Below are positions 8,607-17,762 of a DNA stretch of 64,000 bases, one piece after another (positions within the stretch are counted from its first letter, which is position 1; the number at the start of each line of letters is the position of its first letter). The notes beneath the pieces are model-generated. The model made no database searches, was not told where the DNA came from, and saw only the letters and a list, made by a program, of their open reading frames with translations. Location of the stretch: assembly GCA_963667205.1 (NCBI GenBank), contig OY762959.1:744001-808000 (forward strand), read 5' to 3'. The stretch is from CF-162 sp963667205 (GTDB lineage Bacteria > Chloroflexota > Dehalococcoidia > SM23-28-2 > RBG-16-64-32). The translations under genes and the position numbers were made by a program.

Positions 8607-9530
8607 TCAGGCGTTGGGGTAACGGCCAGCCATGGCCCGCGACTCCTCGCGCAATCGCTCCACGAGGTCCGGCGGCGAGAGCACGCGGGCGGCGGCGCCG
8701 CGGCTGAAGATCCACGGGAGCAAGCGCAGGACGTCCCGCACGCGGAAGGTGAAGACGAATCCACCGTCCGCCGCTTCCTCCGAGACGAAGCCGAACGCCG
8801 GCTCCTCGCGAGCCCAGCGTGCGGCCCGTTCGGCGACCCAGACGCGAACCTCGCGCTCTCTGTCGCCGGGATCGTAGCCGTCGTCGATCGCCCGCCGGAC
8901 GAACGTCTCGTCCAGCAGACCGGCAGACTCGATGCGGCCGGCGCGGAAGTCGCGCACATCCTCACGCAGGCGGCAGTAGCCGATGAGGTGCCAGTCGCCG
9001 CTGTAGAAGACGAGCGAGTGCGCCTCTACGTCTCGCTTCGTCACGCGGTCGGGCTCGTAGGAATGGTAGCGAAGCCTGACGACGCGGTCGCCGACGACGG
9101 CCTCCTGCAACAGCGGCAGGTGCGGCGAAAGCTCGCCGGCCACCTGCGGCGTGGCGCGGATACGCTCACGCAGGCGGGCGACCGCTTCGCGGGTCTCGGG
9201 GAGCAGCACGGCGTCGACCTTGGCGGCGGCAGAGCGTGCGGCGTCGCACTGCGCCATCGTGCCGAGGCCAAGCGCCAGGTCGAGGCCGAGCAGTATCTGC
9301 ACCGCCTCCTCAGCCGCGAAGGCGATGGGCGGCAAGTGATAGCCGGGGACGAGCCGGTAGCCCTCGCCGGGCATCGAGGCCACGGGCACGCCGGCCTGGC
9401 ACAGGGCGTCGATGTCGCGGTAGACGGTGCGCACCGAGCACTCGCAGTCCGCCGCGAGGTCGGAGGCGCGGACCGGTGTCTCCTCGCGGAGTCGCATCAG
9501 GATGAGCAGGCGGCGGTCCATCTGCTTCAC
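8607..9530 (-). CDS. YafY/DeoR-like HTH regulator with WYL domain
   Basis: 307 residues. N-terminal helix-turn-helix (RASDLAADCECSVRTVYRDI, around residues 18-37) is followed by the linker PGEGYRLVPGYHLPPIAF and a WYL domain in the middle (VVRLRYHSYEPD...HSLVFYSGDWHLIGYCRLREDVRDFRAGRI), then a C-terminal WCX-like extension. WYL domains sense ligands such as nucleic acids. The GTG start at 9530 lies 9 nt from the reverse-strand -10 at 9545-9540, so it is probably leaderless. Divergent from yggS and sharing that -10 palindrome. Confidence 0.9.
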   Translation of the reverse strand: MKQMDRRLLILMRLREETPVRASDLAADCECSVRTVYRDIDALCQAGVPVASMPGEGYRLVPGYHLPPIAFAAEEAVQILLGLDLALGLGTMAQCDAARSAAAKVDAVLLPETREAVARLRERIRATPQVAGELSPHLPLLQEAVVGDRVVRLRYHSYEPDRVTKRDVEAHSLVFYSGDWHLIGYCRLREDVRDFRAGRIESAGLLDETFVRRAIDDGYDPGDREREVRVWVAERAARWAREEPAFGFVSEEAADGGFVFTFRVRDVLRLLPWIFSRGAAARVLSPPDLVERLREESRAMAGRYPNA

Positions 9531-9539
9531 AGCTCAGAC

Positions 9540-9547
9540 AGTATACT
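9540..9547. promoter_or_regulatory. Shared palindromic -10 (AGTATACT) of a bidirectional promoter
   Basis: The 8-bp palindrome AGTATACT supplies TATACT on both strands. On the plus strand it ends 6 nt before the GTG of yggS (9554); on the minus strand it ends 9 nt before the GTG of the WYL regulator (9530). No ribosome binding site exists on either side, so both messages are probably leaderless. Confidence 0.6.
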
Positions 9548-9553
9548 CGGCCT

Positions 9554-10240
9554 GTGTCAGACGGATCCGTAGGAAACGGGGAGACGATAGCGGCGCGGCT
9601 GAAGCAGGTGCGTGACCGTATCGGCGCCGCCTGCGAGCGCAGCGGCCGCTCGCCCGAAGAAGTGACGTTGATCGCCGTCAGCAAGGGGTTCGGCGCCGCC
9701 GCCGTGAGCGAGGCCGCTGCGGCCAGCGTGACCGACATCGGCGAGAACCGCGTCCAGGAGGCGGCCGACAAGCGCTCCGAGCTGGACGGCCTGATGGGAG
9801 TCACATGGCACATGATCGGCCACTTGCAGACGAACAAGGTGAAGGGGGCGCTGGGCCTCTTTGATATAATCCACTCTGTAGACTCACTCCGCCTCGCGGA
9901 GGCGATATCCAGCCGGGCACAATCGGACGTGCCCGTTTTTCTTGAAGTGAACGTTTCGCAAGAACCGACGAAGACCGGATTCACGATCGACGGAGTTTCC
10001 GACGCCTACCGCTCGGCGCGGCTTCTGCACCTCGACATCCGCGGCCTGATGACGATCGCACCCCTGACGGACCGGACTGAGGACGCCCGTCCCATCTTTC
10101 GCGACCTGCGGCAGACGGCGCACGGGCTGGGCCTGCGGGCGCTGTCGATGGGGATGACGAACGACTATGAGGTCGCCATCGAAGAGGGCGCGACGCACGT
10201 CCGCGTCGGGCGGGCGATCTTCGGGGAGCGGCCGGCGTGA
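9554..10240 (+). CDS. yggS: YggS-family pyridoxal-phosphate homeostasis protein
   Basis: 228 residues of the alanine-racemase-like single-domain PLP barrel. EEVTLIAVSKGFGAAAV places the PLP lysine around residue 45. DIGENRVQEAADK, WHMIGHLQTNKVK, HSVDSLRLAEAI and VFLEVNVSQEPTKTGF are family landmarks, and SMGMTNDYEVAIEEGATHVRVGRAIFG is the C-terminal phosphate-binding signature. It buffers and delivers PLP rather than racemising. Start is GTG, leaderless (TATACT 6 nt upstream). It overlaps proC by 4 bp (GTGA) in the classical yggS-proC-yggT order. Confidence 0.95.
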   Translation: MSDGSVGNGETIAARLKQVRDRIGAACERSGRSPEEVTLIAVSKGFGAAAVSEAAAASVTDIGENRVQEAADKRSELDGLMGVTWHMIGHLQTNKVKGALGLFDIIHSVDSLRLAEAISSRAQSDVPVFLEVNVSQEPTKTGFTIDGVSDAYRSARLLHLDIRGLMTIAPLTDRTEDARPIFRDLRQTAHGLGLRALSMGMTNDYEVAIEEGATHVRVGRAIFGERPA

Positions 10241-11037
10241 GGCTGGCGTTCATCGGCGGCGGCACCATGGGCGAAGCGATCGTCGCCGGGGCGATCGCCA
10301 ACGACGTGGCCGGCGCGGCGGAGATCACAGTCTGCGACGTGGCGCTCGCCCGGCGCGAGCACCTGTCGTCCCGGTACGGCGTCGCGGCGACCGATTCCGC
10401 TCCCGAAGCGGCGAGCGGCGCGGACGTGGTTGTGCTGGCCGTGAAGCCGCAGGAGTTCGCGGCGGCGGCAGGCGCACTCAAGGGGTCGCTCGCCGCCGGT
10501 CAGACCGTTATGTCGATCATGGCCGGCGTGCGCATCGAGACGATCGCCGAAGTGACGGGCCACGCAGCGATCGTGCGCACGATGCCCAACACACCAGCGA
10601 CGATTGGCGAAGGGATGACCGTCTGGACGGCGACGGCGGCAGTCGCGGACGCCGCGCGGGAGTCCGTGCGCCGGCTGCTGTCGGTGCTGGGCGAAGAGAT
10701 CGCCGTTGACGACGAGAAGTACATCGACATGGCGACGGCGGTCAGCGGCAGCGGCCCGGCCTACGTCTTCCTGGTCATCGAAGCGCTGACCGACGCCGCG
10801 GTGGAGATCGGGCTCGAACGGCAGATGGCAACGCGGATGGTACTGCAGACGGTGAAGGGATCGGCGCGGTACGCTGCGGAAAGCGGCGCTGAGGCGGCCG
10901 CGTTGCGAGAGCAGGTGACGTCGAAAGGCGGCACAACGGAGGCGGCGCTACGGAAGCTGGAGGACGCCGGCGTCCGGGCGGCGTTCACCCGCGCCGTGGG
11001 CGCCGCCTATGATCGGGCGAAGGAGCTGGGAGGATAG
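10237..11037 (+). CDS. proC: Pyrroline-5-carboxylate reductase
   Basis: 266 residues. Reduces 1-pyrroline-5-carboxylate to L-proline with NAD(P)H in the cytoplasm. N-terminal Rossmann motif IGGGTMGEAIVAG (around residues 6-18), VLAVKPQ and MPNTPATIGEGMT in the middle, and the C-terminal dimerisation/active-site segment AVSGSGPAYVFLVIEALTDA and REQVTSKGGTTEAALRKLED. GTG start overlaps the yggS stop. yggT follows directly. Confidence 0.96.
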   Translation: MRLAFIGGGTMGEAIVAGAIANDVAGAAEITVCDVALARREHLSSRYGVAATDSAPEAASGADVVVLAVKPQEFAAAAGALKGSLAAGQTVMSIMAGVRIETIAEVTGHAAIVRTMPNTPATIGEGMTVWTATAAVADAARESVRRLLSVLGEEIAVDDEKYIDMATAVSGSGPAYVFLVIEALTDAAVEIGLERQMATRMVLQTVKGSARYAAESGAEAAALREQVTSKGGTTEAALRKLEDAGVRAAFTRAVGAAYDRAKELGG

Positions 11038-11295
11038 ATGGAACTACTGGGGCTCTTCATCCAGGTGGCTGCCTACGTGCTTCTGGTGGCGGTCATCATA
11101 CGCATCATCTTCTCGTGGACGGGCTTCGACCCGGAGAACCCGATCGCGCAGGTGATCCAGGAGATAACGGAGCCGATACTGGCGCCGCTCCGGAGCGTGC
11201 TGCCGCGGATCGGGATGTTCGACCTGTCACCGATGGCGGCGAGCTTTCTGCTGATCATTCTGGCGAGCCTGGGCGGCCGCCTGCAGTCGGTTTGA
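11038..11295 (+). CDS. yggT: YggT-family integral membrane protein
   Basis: 85 residues with two membrane segments (around residues 5-25 and 60-80) flanking the family loop FDPENPIAQVIQEITEPILAPLRSVLP. It starts at the base after the proC stop. The family has roles in membrane/osmotic and division-related functions that are poorly defined. A short gap with the LexA-regulated recA leader follows. Confidence 0.9.
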   Translation: MELLGLFIQVAAYVLLVAVIIRIIFSWTGFDPENPIAQVIQEITEPILAPLRSVLPRIGMFDLSPMAASFLLIILASLGGRLQSV

Positions 11296-11376
11296 CAGCT
11301 TATCGACGTTCCACATCTTGCCGTATAGTGACATTGGCATAGCGCGCGTAGACTGTACGCAGTGGTAGCATTCCGT

Positions 11377-11390
11377 CGAACGCATGTTCC
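11377..11390 (+). promoter_or_regulatory. LexA/SOS box upstream of recA
   Basis: CGAACGCATGTTCC matches the Gram-positive-type LexA (DinR) consensus CGAACRNRYGTTYC at every position. It ends 19 bp before the recA start and close to a weak TAGACT -10-like hexamer at 11349. LexA binding here would make recA DNA-damage inducible. Confidence 0.85.
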
Positions 11391-11409
11391 AGCCGAGTAG
11401 GAGAGAGCG

Positions 11410-12468
<1,059 letters not shown>

Positions 12469-12483
12469 CCGCCGCTGCAGACG

Positions 12484-13116
12484 ATGCGCGTCACGGCGAT
12501 CGAGCGGCCGCGGCGCAAGCGGCACTATGACGTGCGCATCGACGACGCACGCGTCGTTCCGCTCTCCCGTGAGGTGCTGGCCGCGGCGAACCTGCGCGTC
12601 GGCCAGGAAGTCGACGAATCGCGCCTGGCGGAGCTAGAGGCAGCCGAAGCGCGGCACAGGGCGATGACATCGGCGCTGCGGCTCCTCTCATACCGGCCAC
12701 GCAGCGAGCGCGAGATGCGCGACGCGCTGCGGGCGAGACGAGTCCCGGAGGCGATCGCCGGCGAAACGCTGGACCGCCTGCGGGAGCTGCGCCTGCTGAA
12801 CGACGCGGCGTTCGCCGAAGCCTGGACCGAAAGCCGCCAGCGCAACAGCCCGCGTAGCAGCCGAATGCTGCTTGCCGAGCTGGCGCAAAAGGGCGTCGAC
12901 CGCGAGGTTGCGCGCGCGTCCGTGGCAACGATCGACGAAGAGGCCGCCGCCGTGCGCACGGGACGCAAGCGCTCGCATACGCTGCGGGACCGGGGGTTCA
13001 GCGATTTCCGCCGCCGGCTGGGCGATTTCCTGGCGCGCCGTGGCTTCGGATACGAAGTCTGCGAAGCGGCGATAAAGCGGCTCTGGGCCGATGCCGGCGG
13101 CACCGACGACCGATAG
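12484..13116 (+). CDS. recX: RecX regulatory protein
   Basis: 210 residues of three-helix RecX repeats: LRLLSYRPRSEREMRDALRA, ETLDRLRELRLLNDAAFAEAW, SRMLLAELAQKGVDREVARA, RRLGDFLARRGFGYEVCEAAI. RecX binds RecA filaments and limits their activity. It has an N-terminal extension of about 60 residues (PRRKRHYDVRIDDARVVPLS) of a kind common outside enterobacteria. Co-transcribed with recA, 15 bp downstream. Confidence 0.93.
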   Translation: MRVTAIERPRRKRHYDVRIDDARVVPLSREVLAAANLRVGQEVDESRLAELEAAEARHRAMTSALRLLSYRPRSEREMRDALRARRVPEAIAGETLDRLRELRLLNDAAFAEAWTESRQRNSPRSSRMLLAELAQKGVDREVARASVATIDEEAAAVRTGRKRSHTLRDRGFSDFRRRLGDFLARRGFGYEVCEAAIKRLWADAGGTDDR

Positions 13117-13167
13117 CAGCGGTCTATAGCAGACACGGTTGGCCATTCACGCCAGTGCCACGATTTC

Positions 13168-13222
13168 TTGCACTTTTTGCCCACTGAATCTATGATGAAG
13201 CCATCAGAAGAATTTTCTTCTG
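13168..13222 (+). promoter_or_regulatory. Promoter and adjacent inverted repeat upstream of rny
   Basis: TTGCAC (13168-13173) and TATGAT (13191-13196) are separated by exactly 17 bp. Starting 9 bp after the -10 is CAGAAGAATTTTCTTCTG (13205-13222), an 8-bp inverted repeat with a 2-bp centre lying over the expected transcription start. That position fits a repressor operator or a 5' hairpin. A 61-bp leader with AGGAAGTGAGG then leads into rny. Confidence 0.6.
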
Positions 13223-13283
13223 GCCCAGTCATACCATTTCAAATGCTTCTACACTTTGTTCCTTTCGCAGGAAGTGAGGCGAA

Positions 13284-14810
13284 ATGCCGACCATTGCCCC
13301 GATCCTGGGGCTTGTCGGCGTTGCTATCGGTGTACTCGGCGCTCTCTTCGTTCAGCAGTACCTTCGGCGCAGCCGCGTCGAGGCTGCAGAGCGCGGCGCC
13401 GCCCGCATCCTTAACGAAGCCGACAGGCGCCAGAAAAACCTACTACTCGAGGCCAAGGAAGAGGCCATCCAGATCCGCCGCGAAGCGGAGTCCGAGATTC
13501 GCGAACGCCGTAGTGAGCTCAAGGGTGGCGAACGCCGCCTAGGCCAGAAAGAAGAGACCCTCGAACGCAAGATCGAGGGAGCTGAACAGCGGCAACGCAA
13601 CCTCCAGTCCAAAGAGGCTGCCTTAGAAGAACAGCAGCAGGAGCTGTCGCAGGTCTTCGAGGAGCGCCGGGCGGAGCTGGAGAAGCTCTCTAACCTCACC
13701 GTTAGTGAGGCGCGTCAGATGCTCCTGGACCAGGTGGAGCGCGAGATCCGCGACGAGTCTAACCGCCTCCTGCGCGAGATCGAGCAAGAGGTCAAGGAAG
13801 AGGCCGAACAGCGCTCGCGCAAGATCATCGCCACGACGATGCAGCGCCTGACCAGCGACGTCGTCTCCGAGGCAACCGTATCGGTCGTACCGCTGCCCTC
13901 CGAAGACATGAAGGGCCGTATCATCGGCCGCGAGGGGCGCAACATCCGGGCGATCGAACACGCGACCGGTGTCGACGTCATCATCGACGATACGCCGGAC
14001 GCCGTGACGCTATCCGGATTCGACCCCGTCCGCCGCGAGATCGCGCGCATTGCCATGACTAAGCTGCTCGCCGACGGCCGCATCCACCCGGCGCGCATCG
14101 AAGAGATAGTGGAGAAGGCCCGCAAAGAAGTCGATCACACGATCAAGGAAGCCGGCGAAGACGCCATGGTCGAAGCTAGCTGCCCGGGGCTGCACCCGGA
14201 GATCGTGCGCACGCTGGGGCGCCTGAAGTTCCGCTACAGCTACGGACAAAACCAGCTCAACCATGCTATCGAGACGGCGAACCTGGCGGCGATGATCGCG
14301 CACGAACTGGGCGCCGACGTCGAGGTGTCCCGCCGCGGCGGCCTGCTGCACGACCTGGGCAAGGCGATCTCGCACGAGGTCGAGGGCACACACGCGGCGC
14401 TTGGCGCGGAGTTGGCGAGACGCCACAAGGTGCCGGAGGCCGTGGCCCACTGCATCGAAGCACACCATGAGGAAGTCGAGCCCGGCAGCGTCGAAGCGAT
14501 CATCACAATCGTCGCCGACGCCATCAGCGGCAGCCGTCCCGGCGCCCGCCGCGAGTCGGTGGAGCACTACCTGAAGCGGCTCGAAGCGCTGGAGGAAGTG
14601 GCCAACGCCTTCCCCGGAGTCGACAAGTCGTTCGCGATCCAGGCCGGCCGCGAGGTGCGCATCATCGTCAAGCCGGAAGAGGTGGACGATCTGGGCGCGC
14701 AGCGAATGGCCAAGGAGATCAGCAAGAGCATCCAGGAGAGCCTGGACTACCCGGGGCAGGTGAAAGTCACCGTGATCCGGGAGCGGCGCTCAATCGAATA
14801 CGCCAAGTAG
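13284..14810 (+). CDS. rny: Ribonuclease Y
   Basis: 508 residues, membrane-anchored endoribonuclease that starts mRNA turnover. N-terminal membrane helix (around residues 8-28), long charged coiled coil (about 30-190), KH RNA-binding domain (MKGRIIGREGRNIRAIEHATG, around residues 209-229), HD phosphohydrolase domain with HDLGKAISHE around residue 354 and HHEEVEP, and a C-terminal domain ending GQVKVTVIRERRSIEYAK. ATG at 13284 has AGGAAGTGAGG upstream. It is followed by ymdB, the usual neighbour. Confidence 0.97.
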   Translation: MPTIAPILGLVGVAIGVLGALFVQQYLRRSRVEAAERGAARILNEADRRQKNLLLEAKEEAIQIRREAESEIRERRSELKGGERRLGQKEETLERKIEGAEQRQRNLQSKEAALEEQQQELSQVFEERRAELEKLSNLTVSEARQMLLDQVEREIRDESNRLLREIEQEVKEEAEQRSRKIIATTMQRLTSDVVSEATVSVVPLPSEDMKGRIIGREGRNIRAIEHATGVDVIIDDTPDAVTLSGFDPVRREIARIAMTKLLADGRIHPARIEEIVEKARKEVDHTIKEAGEDAMVEASCPGLHPEIVRTLGRLKFRYSYGQNQLNHAIETANLAAMIAHELGADVEVSRRGGLLHDLGKAISHEVEGTHAALGAELARRHKVPEAVAHCIEAHHEEVEPGSVEAIITIVADAISGSRPGARRESVEHYLKRLEALEEVANAFPGVDKSFAIQAGREVRIIVKPEEVDDLGAQRMAKEISKSIQESLDYPGQVKVTVIRERRSIEYAK

Positions 14811-14845
14811 AAAGGGAGAACGGCCGGCTTTGCCCCGCTGAAGCC

Positions 14846-15625
14846 ATGGCTCTGAACATCCTCATCATCGGCGATGTCGTCGGCAAGCTCGGCCGGCGGA
14901 CAGTGGCCTCGGTTCTCCCGGGCCTGCGCGAGGCGAAATCGATCGACCTGGTCATCGCCAACGGCGAGAACGCAGCCGGCGGCCGGGGCATGACCCCGCA
15001 GACGCTGGACGAGCTCCGCAACGCAGGCGTCGACGTCTTCACTTCAGGCAACCACATCTGGGCAAAGCGCGAGATCTATCCCGTGCTGGAGGACGAGTCG
15101 GCGCCCCTGATTCGCCCGCTAAACTACCCGCAGGGCGCCCCCGGCCGCGGCATCCACCGCGAGGGTGACGTGGCGGTGGTTAACCTGATCGGGCGCACGT
15201 TCATGGGCGACAGCGTGGACTGTCCCTTCCGGGGCATCGACGCTGCGCTGGAGCAGCTCACCGGCGCGTCCATGATAATCGTCGACCTGCACGCTGAGGC
15301 AACGAGCGAGAAGATCGCGATGGGCCACTACCTGGACGGCCGCGTCAGCGCCCTCGTCGGAACACACACGCACGTGCCGACGGCCGACGCCCGCGTCCTG
15401 CCGCGCGGGACGGCCTACGTGAGCGACCTGGGGATGGTGGGTGCCACGAACTCGGTGCTTGGAATGGAGTACGAACCGGTGCTGAATCGCTTCCTGACAC
15501 AACTGCCCAGCCGCTGGGAGCCCGTGAAGACTGGCCCCGCAGTGTTCAACTCGGTCCTCATCACGGTCGACGACGCCGGCCGCGCGACCGCGATCGAGCG
15601 CGTCGACTGTGAGGTGGCGGCGTGA
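14846..15625 (+). CDS. ymdB: YmdB-family metallophosphoesterase
   Basis: 259 residues. ILIIGDVVGKLGRR, VIANGENAAGGRGMT, TSGNHIWAKRE, and VDLHAEATSEKIAMGHYLDGR...GTHTHVPTADARVLPRGTAYV provide the di-metal ligands of the TIGR00282 family, cyclic-nucleotide phosphodiesterases tied to biofilm and sporulation control in Firmicutes. It is 35 bp after rny and overlaps the next gene by 4 bp (GTGA), so rny-ymdB-PHP form one operon. Confidence 0.94.
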   Translation: MALNILIIGDVVGKLGRRTVASVLPGLREAKSIDLVIANGENAAGGRGMTPQTLDELRNAGVDVFTSGNHIWAKREIYPVLEDESAPLIRPLNYPQGAPGRGIHREGDVAVVNLIGRTFMGDSVDCPFRGIDAALEQLTGASMIIVDLHAEATSEKIAMGHYLDGRVSALVGTHTHVPTADARVLPRGTAYVSDLGMVGATNSVLGMEYEPVLNRFLTQLPSRWEPVKTGPAVFNSVLITVDDAGRATAIERVDCEVAA

Positions 15626-16500
15626 CGAGCATCGGCGACCTGCACCTGCACAGCACGATCTCCGACGGGCGTCTGACGCCGACGGCTCTCGTGGACCTGG
15701 CCTATAAGAACGGCGTGCGCGTCATGGCGCTGACCGACCACGACATCGTCGACGGCCTGCCCGATGCGTTCGCGGCGGCCGAAAAGCACGCCGACCTGAC
15801 GCTGATTCCCGGCATCGAGATGAGCACAGACGTCCCCGGCAACGAGGTCCATATTCTGGGGCACTTTATCGACTGGCGGAACGAAGAATTCGGCGCCCAG
15901 CTGGCACACCTCCAGGACTCACGCCGGGGCCGCGCACGGCGGATGGTCGAGCGGCTGGCGGAGCTGGGCAAGCCGGTGGAGTGGGAGAGCGTGCAGTCGT
16001 TCGCCGACGGCGCCGTCGGCAGGCCGCACATCGCTCTGGCGCTTATCGAGGCGGGCCACGTCGAGACGGTGAACGAAGCGTTCGATCTATACATCAGCCG
16101 CACCGGGCCGGCCTACGTCGGGCGGGAGCGGCTGGAGCCGGAGGAAGTCGTGGCGATGATCCTCGGCGTGGGCGGCCTGGCGACACTCGCCCATCCCCGT
16201 GAGCTGCACGCCGCCGGCAGCCTGGACGCGCTGTTGGAGTGGCTAAAGGGGGCCGGCCTGACCGGCATGGAGACGTACTACCAGGACTACGACGCCGGTG
16301 AGGTGGAGATGTTCCGCGGGATCTGCGAACGCTACGAGCTGCTGCCGCTGGGCGGGAGCGACTTCCACGGGCTGGGCGGCCCGAAACAGCGCGAACCCGG
16401 CGACATCCCGCTACCGATCGAGCCGGTGAACGCGCTCTTCCGGCTGGCCGAGGAGCGCGGGTCGGTCGAGCGGGCGTTGCTGAGGCACACCTATCGCTGA
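15622..16500 (+). CDS. PHP-domain metal-dependent phosphoesterase
   Basis: 292 residues. PHP metal ligands: DLHLHSTISDG (around residues 6-16), ALTDHDIVDGL, IPGIEMST, LAHPRELHAAG and GGSDFHG near the end. Homologues hydrolyse 3',5'-nucleoside bisphosphates or similar phosphoesters (RNase AM/YciV type). GTG start overlaps the ymdB stop. RNA turnover is a plausible shared theme with rny, but the substrate is inferred. Confidence 0.9.
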   Translation: MTSIGDLHLHSTISDGRLTPTALVDLAYKNGVRVMALTDHDIVDGLPDAFAAAEKHADLTLIPGIEMSTDVPGNEVHILGHFIDWRNEEFGAQLAHLQDSRRGRARRMVERLAELGKPVEWESVQSFADGAVGRPHIALALIEAGHVETVNEAFDLYISRTGPAYVGRERLEPEEVVAMILGVGGLATLAHPRELHAAGSLDALLEWLKGAGLTGMETYYQDYDAGEVEMFRGICERYELLPLGGSDFHGLGGPKQREPGDIPLPIEPVNALFRLAEERGSVERALLRHTYR

Positions 16501-16996
16501 TCAGGCGAGCGACGCCCGCTACTGCGCGCGTCATCCAAGCGTCGAGACCGGACTGACCTGCGGTCGCTGCGAAACGCCGATCTGCCCCCGCTGCGCGGTC
16601 TTCACGGACGTTGGTGCGCGCTGCCCGGTCTGCGCGCCGCGGCGGAAGCTGCCGCAGTTCGAGATCAGCCCGCTGCTCGGCCTTCAGGCGGTGGCCACAT
16701 CAGCCGCCACCGGCGCCGCGTTAGGAGCGGCCTGGGGATTCGTGCTGCCGCAGGGCTTCGGGTTCTTCATGATCTTCCTCGGCGTCGGGCTCGGATACGC
16801 CGTATCGGAGGCCATCGGCTGGGCGACGAACCGTCGCACCGGGACACCGCTGCAGGTAGTCGCCGCGCTGGGAGTGGTGCTCGCCTACTTCGTGCGAAAC
16901 GTGATCGGCGACGGCAGCCTGGTGCCGACGAACGACTTCGGGGGCCTGCTGGCCCTGCTGGCGGGCGTCATCATGGCGATCAACCGGCTCCGCTAG
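16493..16996 (+). CDS. B-box-like zinc-finger membrane protein with apparent ATC start
   Basis: The encoded N-terminus has a cysteine/histidine array (YCARHPSVETGLTCGRCE, then CPRCAVFTDVGARCPVC), the zinc-finger module often joined to rhomboid-like or other membrane domains. Three to four membrane helices follow. No ATG, GTG or TTG exists in frame between the upstream TGA (16481) and the GTG at 16691, which would cut off the whole zinc finger. ATC at 16493 has GAGG exactly 7 nt upstream and overlaps the PHP stop, so it is the best start. From it the protein is 167 residues. If the ATC start is wrong, the fallback is 16691-16996 (101 residues). Function unknown. Confidence 0.7.
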   Translation: MADQASDARYCARHPSVETGLTCGRCETPICPRCAVFTDVGARCPVCAPRRKLPQFEISPLLGLQAVATSAATGAALGAAWGFVLPQGFGFFMIFLGVGLGYAVSEAIGWATNRRTGTPLQVVAALGVVLAYFVRNVIGDGSLVPTNDFGGLLALLAGVIMAINRLR

Positions 16997-17274
16997 CGGA
17001 AGAAGCCGGCGGCGACGATGCTGATGATGAGCACGCTGCCGAGGACAACGATGCGTACGACCTCGTTGCGGACGTGAGTGTAGTCGCGGCTCACGTGGCG
17101 CTCGATGCGTCCGTCGGGCGAAACTTCGCGCACGTAAGAGGCGCCGGGCGCTTCGACGTCCGGCTCGGCGATGGCGGTCTCTGTATCGACCTCTGTCGCT
17201 ACCTGGCCAGCCGGGGCGGCGGCGAAGTCGTACTCGACGGCTTTTTTGCTCCGGCGGCGGCTTTTCTTAGGCAC
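16993..17274 (-). CDS. Small C-terminally membrane-anchored protein
   Basis: 93 residues, GTG start. A lysine/arginine-rich N-terminus (MPKKSRRRSKKAV), an acidic/alanine linker, a short conserved-looking beta part (SYVREVSPDGRIERHVSRDY) and one C-terminal helix (VVLGSVLIISIVAAGFF). The topology suggests a tail-anchored protein facing the cytoplasm. No family recognised; it overlaps the end of the zinc-finger gene by 4 bp in convergent orientation. Confidence 0.6.
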   Translation of the reverse strand: MPKKSRRRSKKAVEYDFAAAPAGQVATEVDTETAIAEPDVEAPGASYVREVSPDGRIERHVSRDYTHVRNEVVRIVVLGSVLIISIVAAGFFR

Positions 17275-17355
17275 AGTTGATCAGCAAGCTCCTCACATGG
17301 ATTCCACTGCAATTATAGCGGCGCGCCGGTTAACGCGCGAACAGGTCCTGGCGCG

Positions 17356-17383
17356 TTGACCGCTCTGGCGTTCGTGCTAAAAT
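17356..17383 (+). promoter_or_regulatory. Promoter of tRNA-Asp
   Basis: TTGACC (17356-17361), a 16-bp spacer and TAAAAT (17378-17383). The -10 ends 8 nt before the first base of the mature tRNA. Confidence 0.75.
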
Positions 17384-17391
17384 TCAAGCAC

Positions 17392-17467
17392 GGCCCCGTG
17401 GTGTAGCGGTTAACATGCCACCTTGTCACGGTGGAGATCGTCGGTTCGAATCCGATCGGGGTCGCCA
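17392..17467 (+). tRNA. tRNA-Asp (GTC anticodon)
   Basis: Cloverleaf from GGCCCCG (17392) to CGGGGTC, discriminator G and encoded CCA (17465-17467). Anticodon arm CCACC-TTGTCAC-GGTGG gives anticodon GTC. T arm contains GGTTCGAATCC. The acceptor has one G-U pair at position 2-71. The gene is alone and followed by an intrinsic terminator. Confidence 0.96.
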
Positions 17468-17481
17468 AACGCCTGTTTAGA

Positions 17482-17512
17482 ATCGCCCGATGTCTTATCG
17501 GGCGGTTTCGTC
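17482..17512 (+). terminator. Terminator after tRNA-Asp
   Basis: 8-bp stem CGCCCGAT/ATCGGGCG (17484-17491 and 17497-17504) with a 5-nt loop, then GTTTCGTCGTTTC, a T-rich tail interrupted by C/G. Confidence 0.75.
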
Positions 17513-17762
17513 GTTTCAGCGGACTTACGCTGCCCACAGACACCGGGCCGAGGCGTGGGCCAGAGCCGCCGGCGAGCGCTGGAAGGAGCAACGCCAGGCC
17601 GAGCCAGGCGGTCAAACGCCAGAAGGCTCCAGGGTGGCACGCGGCGCCAGTGACGGATCTTTCACCGATTCTTTACCTCCGCACCACGGCCAGCGGCTGT
17701 ATCAGCCGCCGCTAGCGCCGGTTACCTTCGTTAAGAAGAGGTAACGAACAGGGAGGGATTGG
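17513..17762. other. Intergenic stretch with no convincing gene
   Basis: About 250 bp between the tRNA terminator and the protease gene. Open frames here cross the tRNA or lack any family pattern. The only structure noted is a 6-bp inverted repeat (GTTACC/GGTAAC, about 17719-17744) just before the ribosome binding site of the next gene, which could regulate it. Confidence 0.4.

Noticed and set aside
11292..11329. TTGACA and TATAGT upstream of recA as a promoter
   Set aside because: Spacer is 26 bp, too long for a normal sigma-70 promoter.
17313..17615. Reverse-strand ORF across the tRNA-Asp gene
   Set aside because: It reads through the tRNA (the common false PIGFEPTIST-type translation) and has no family support.
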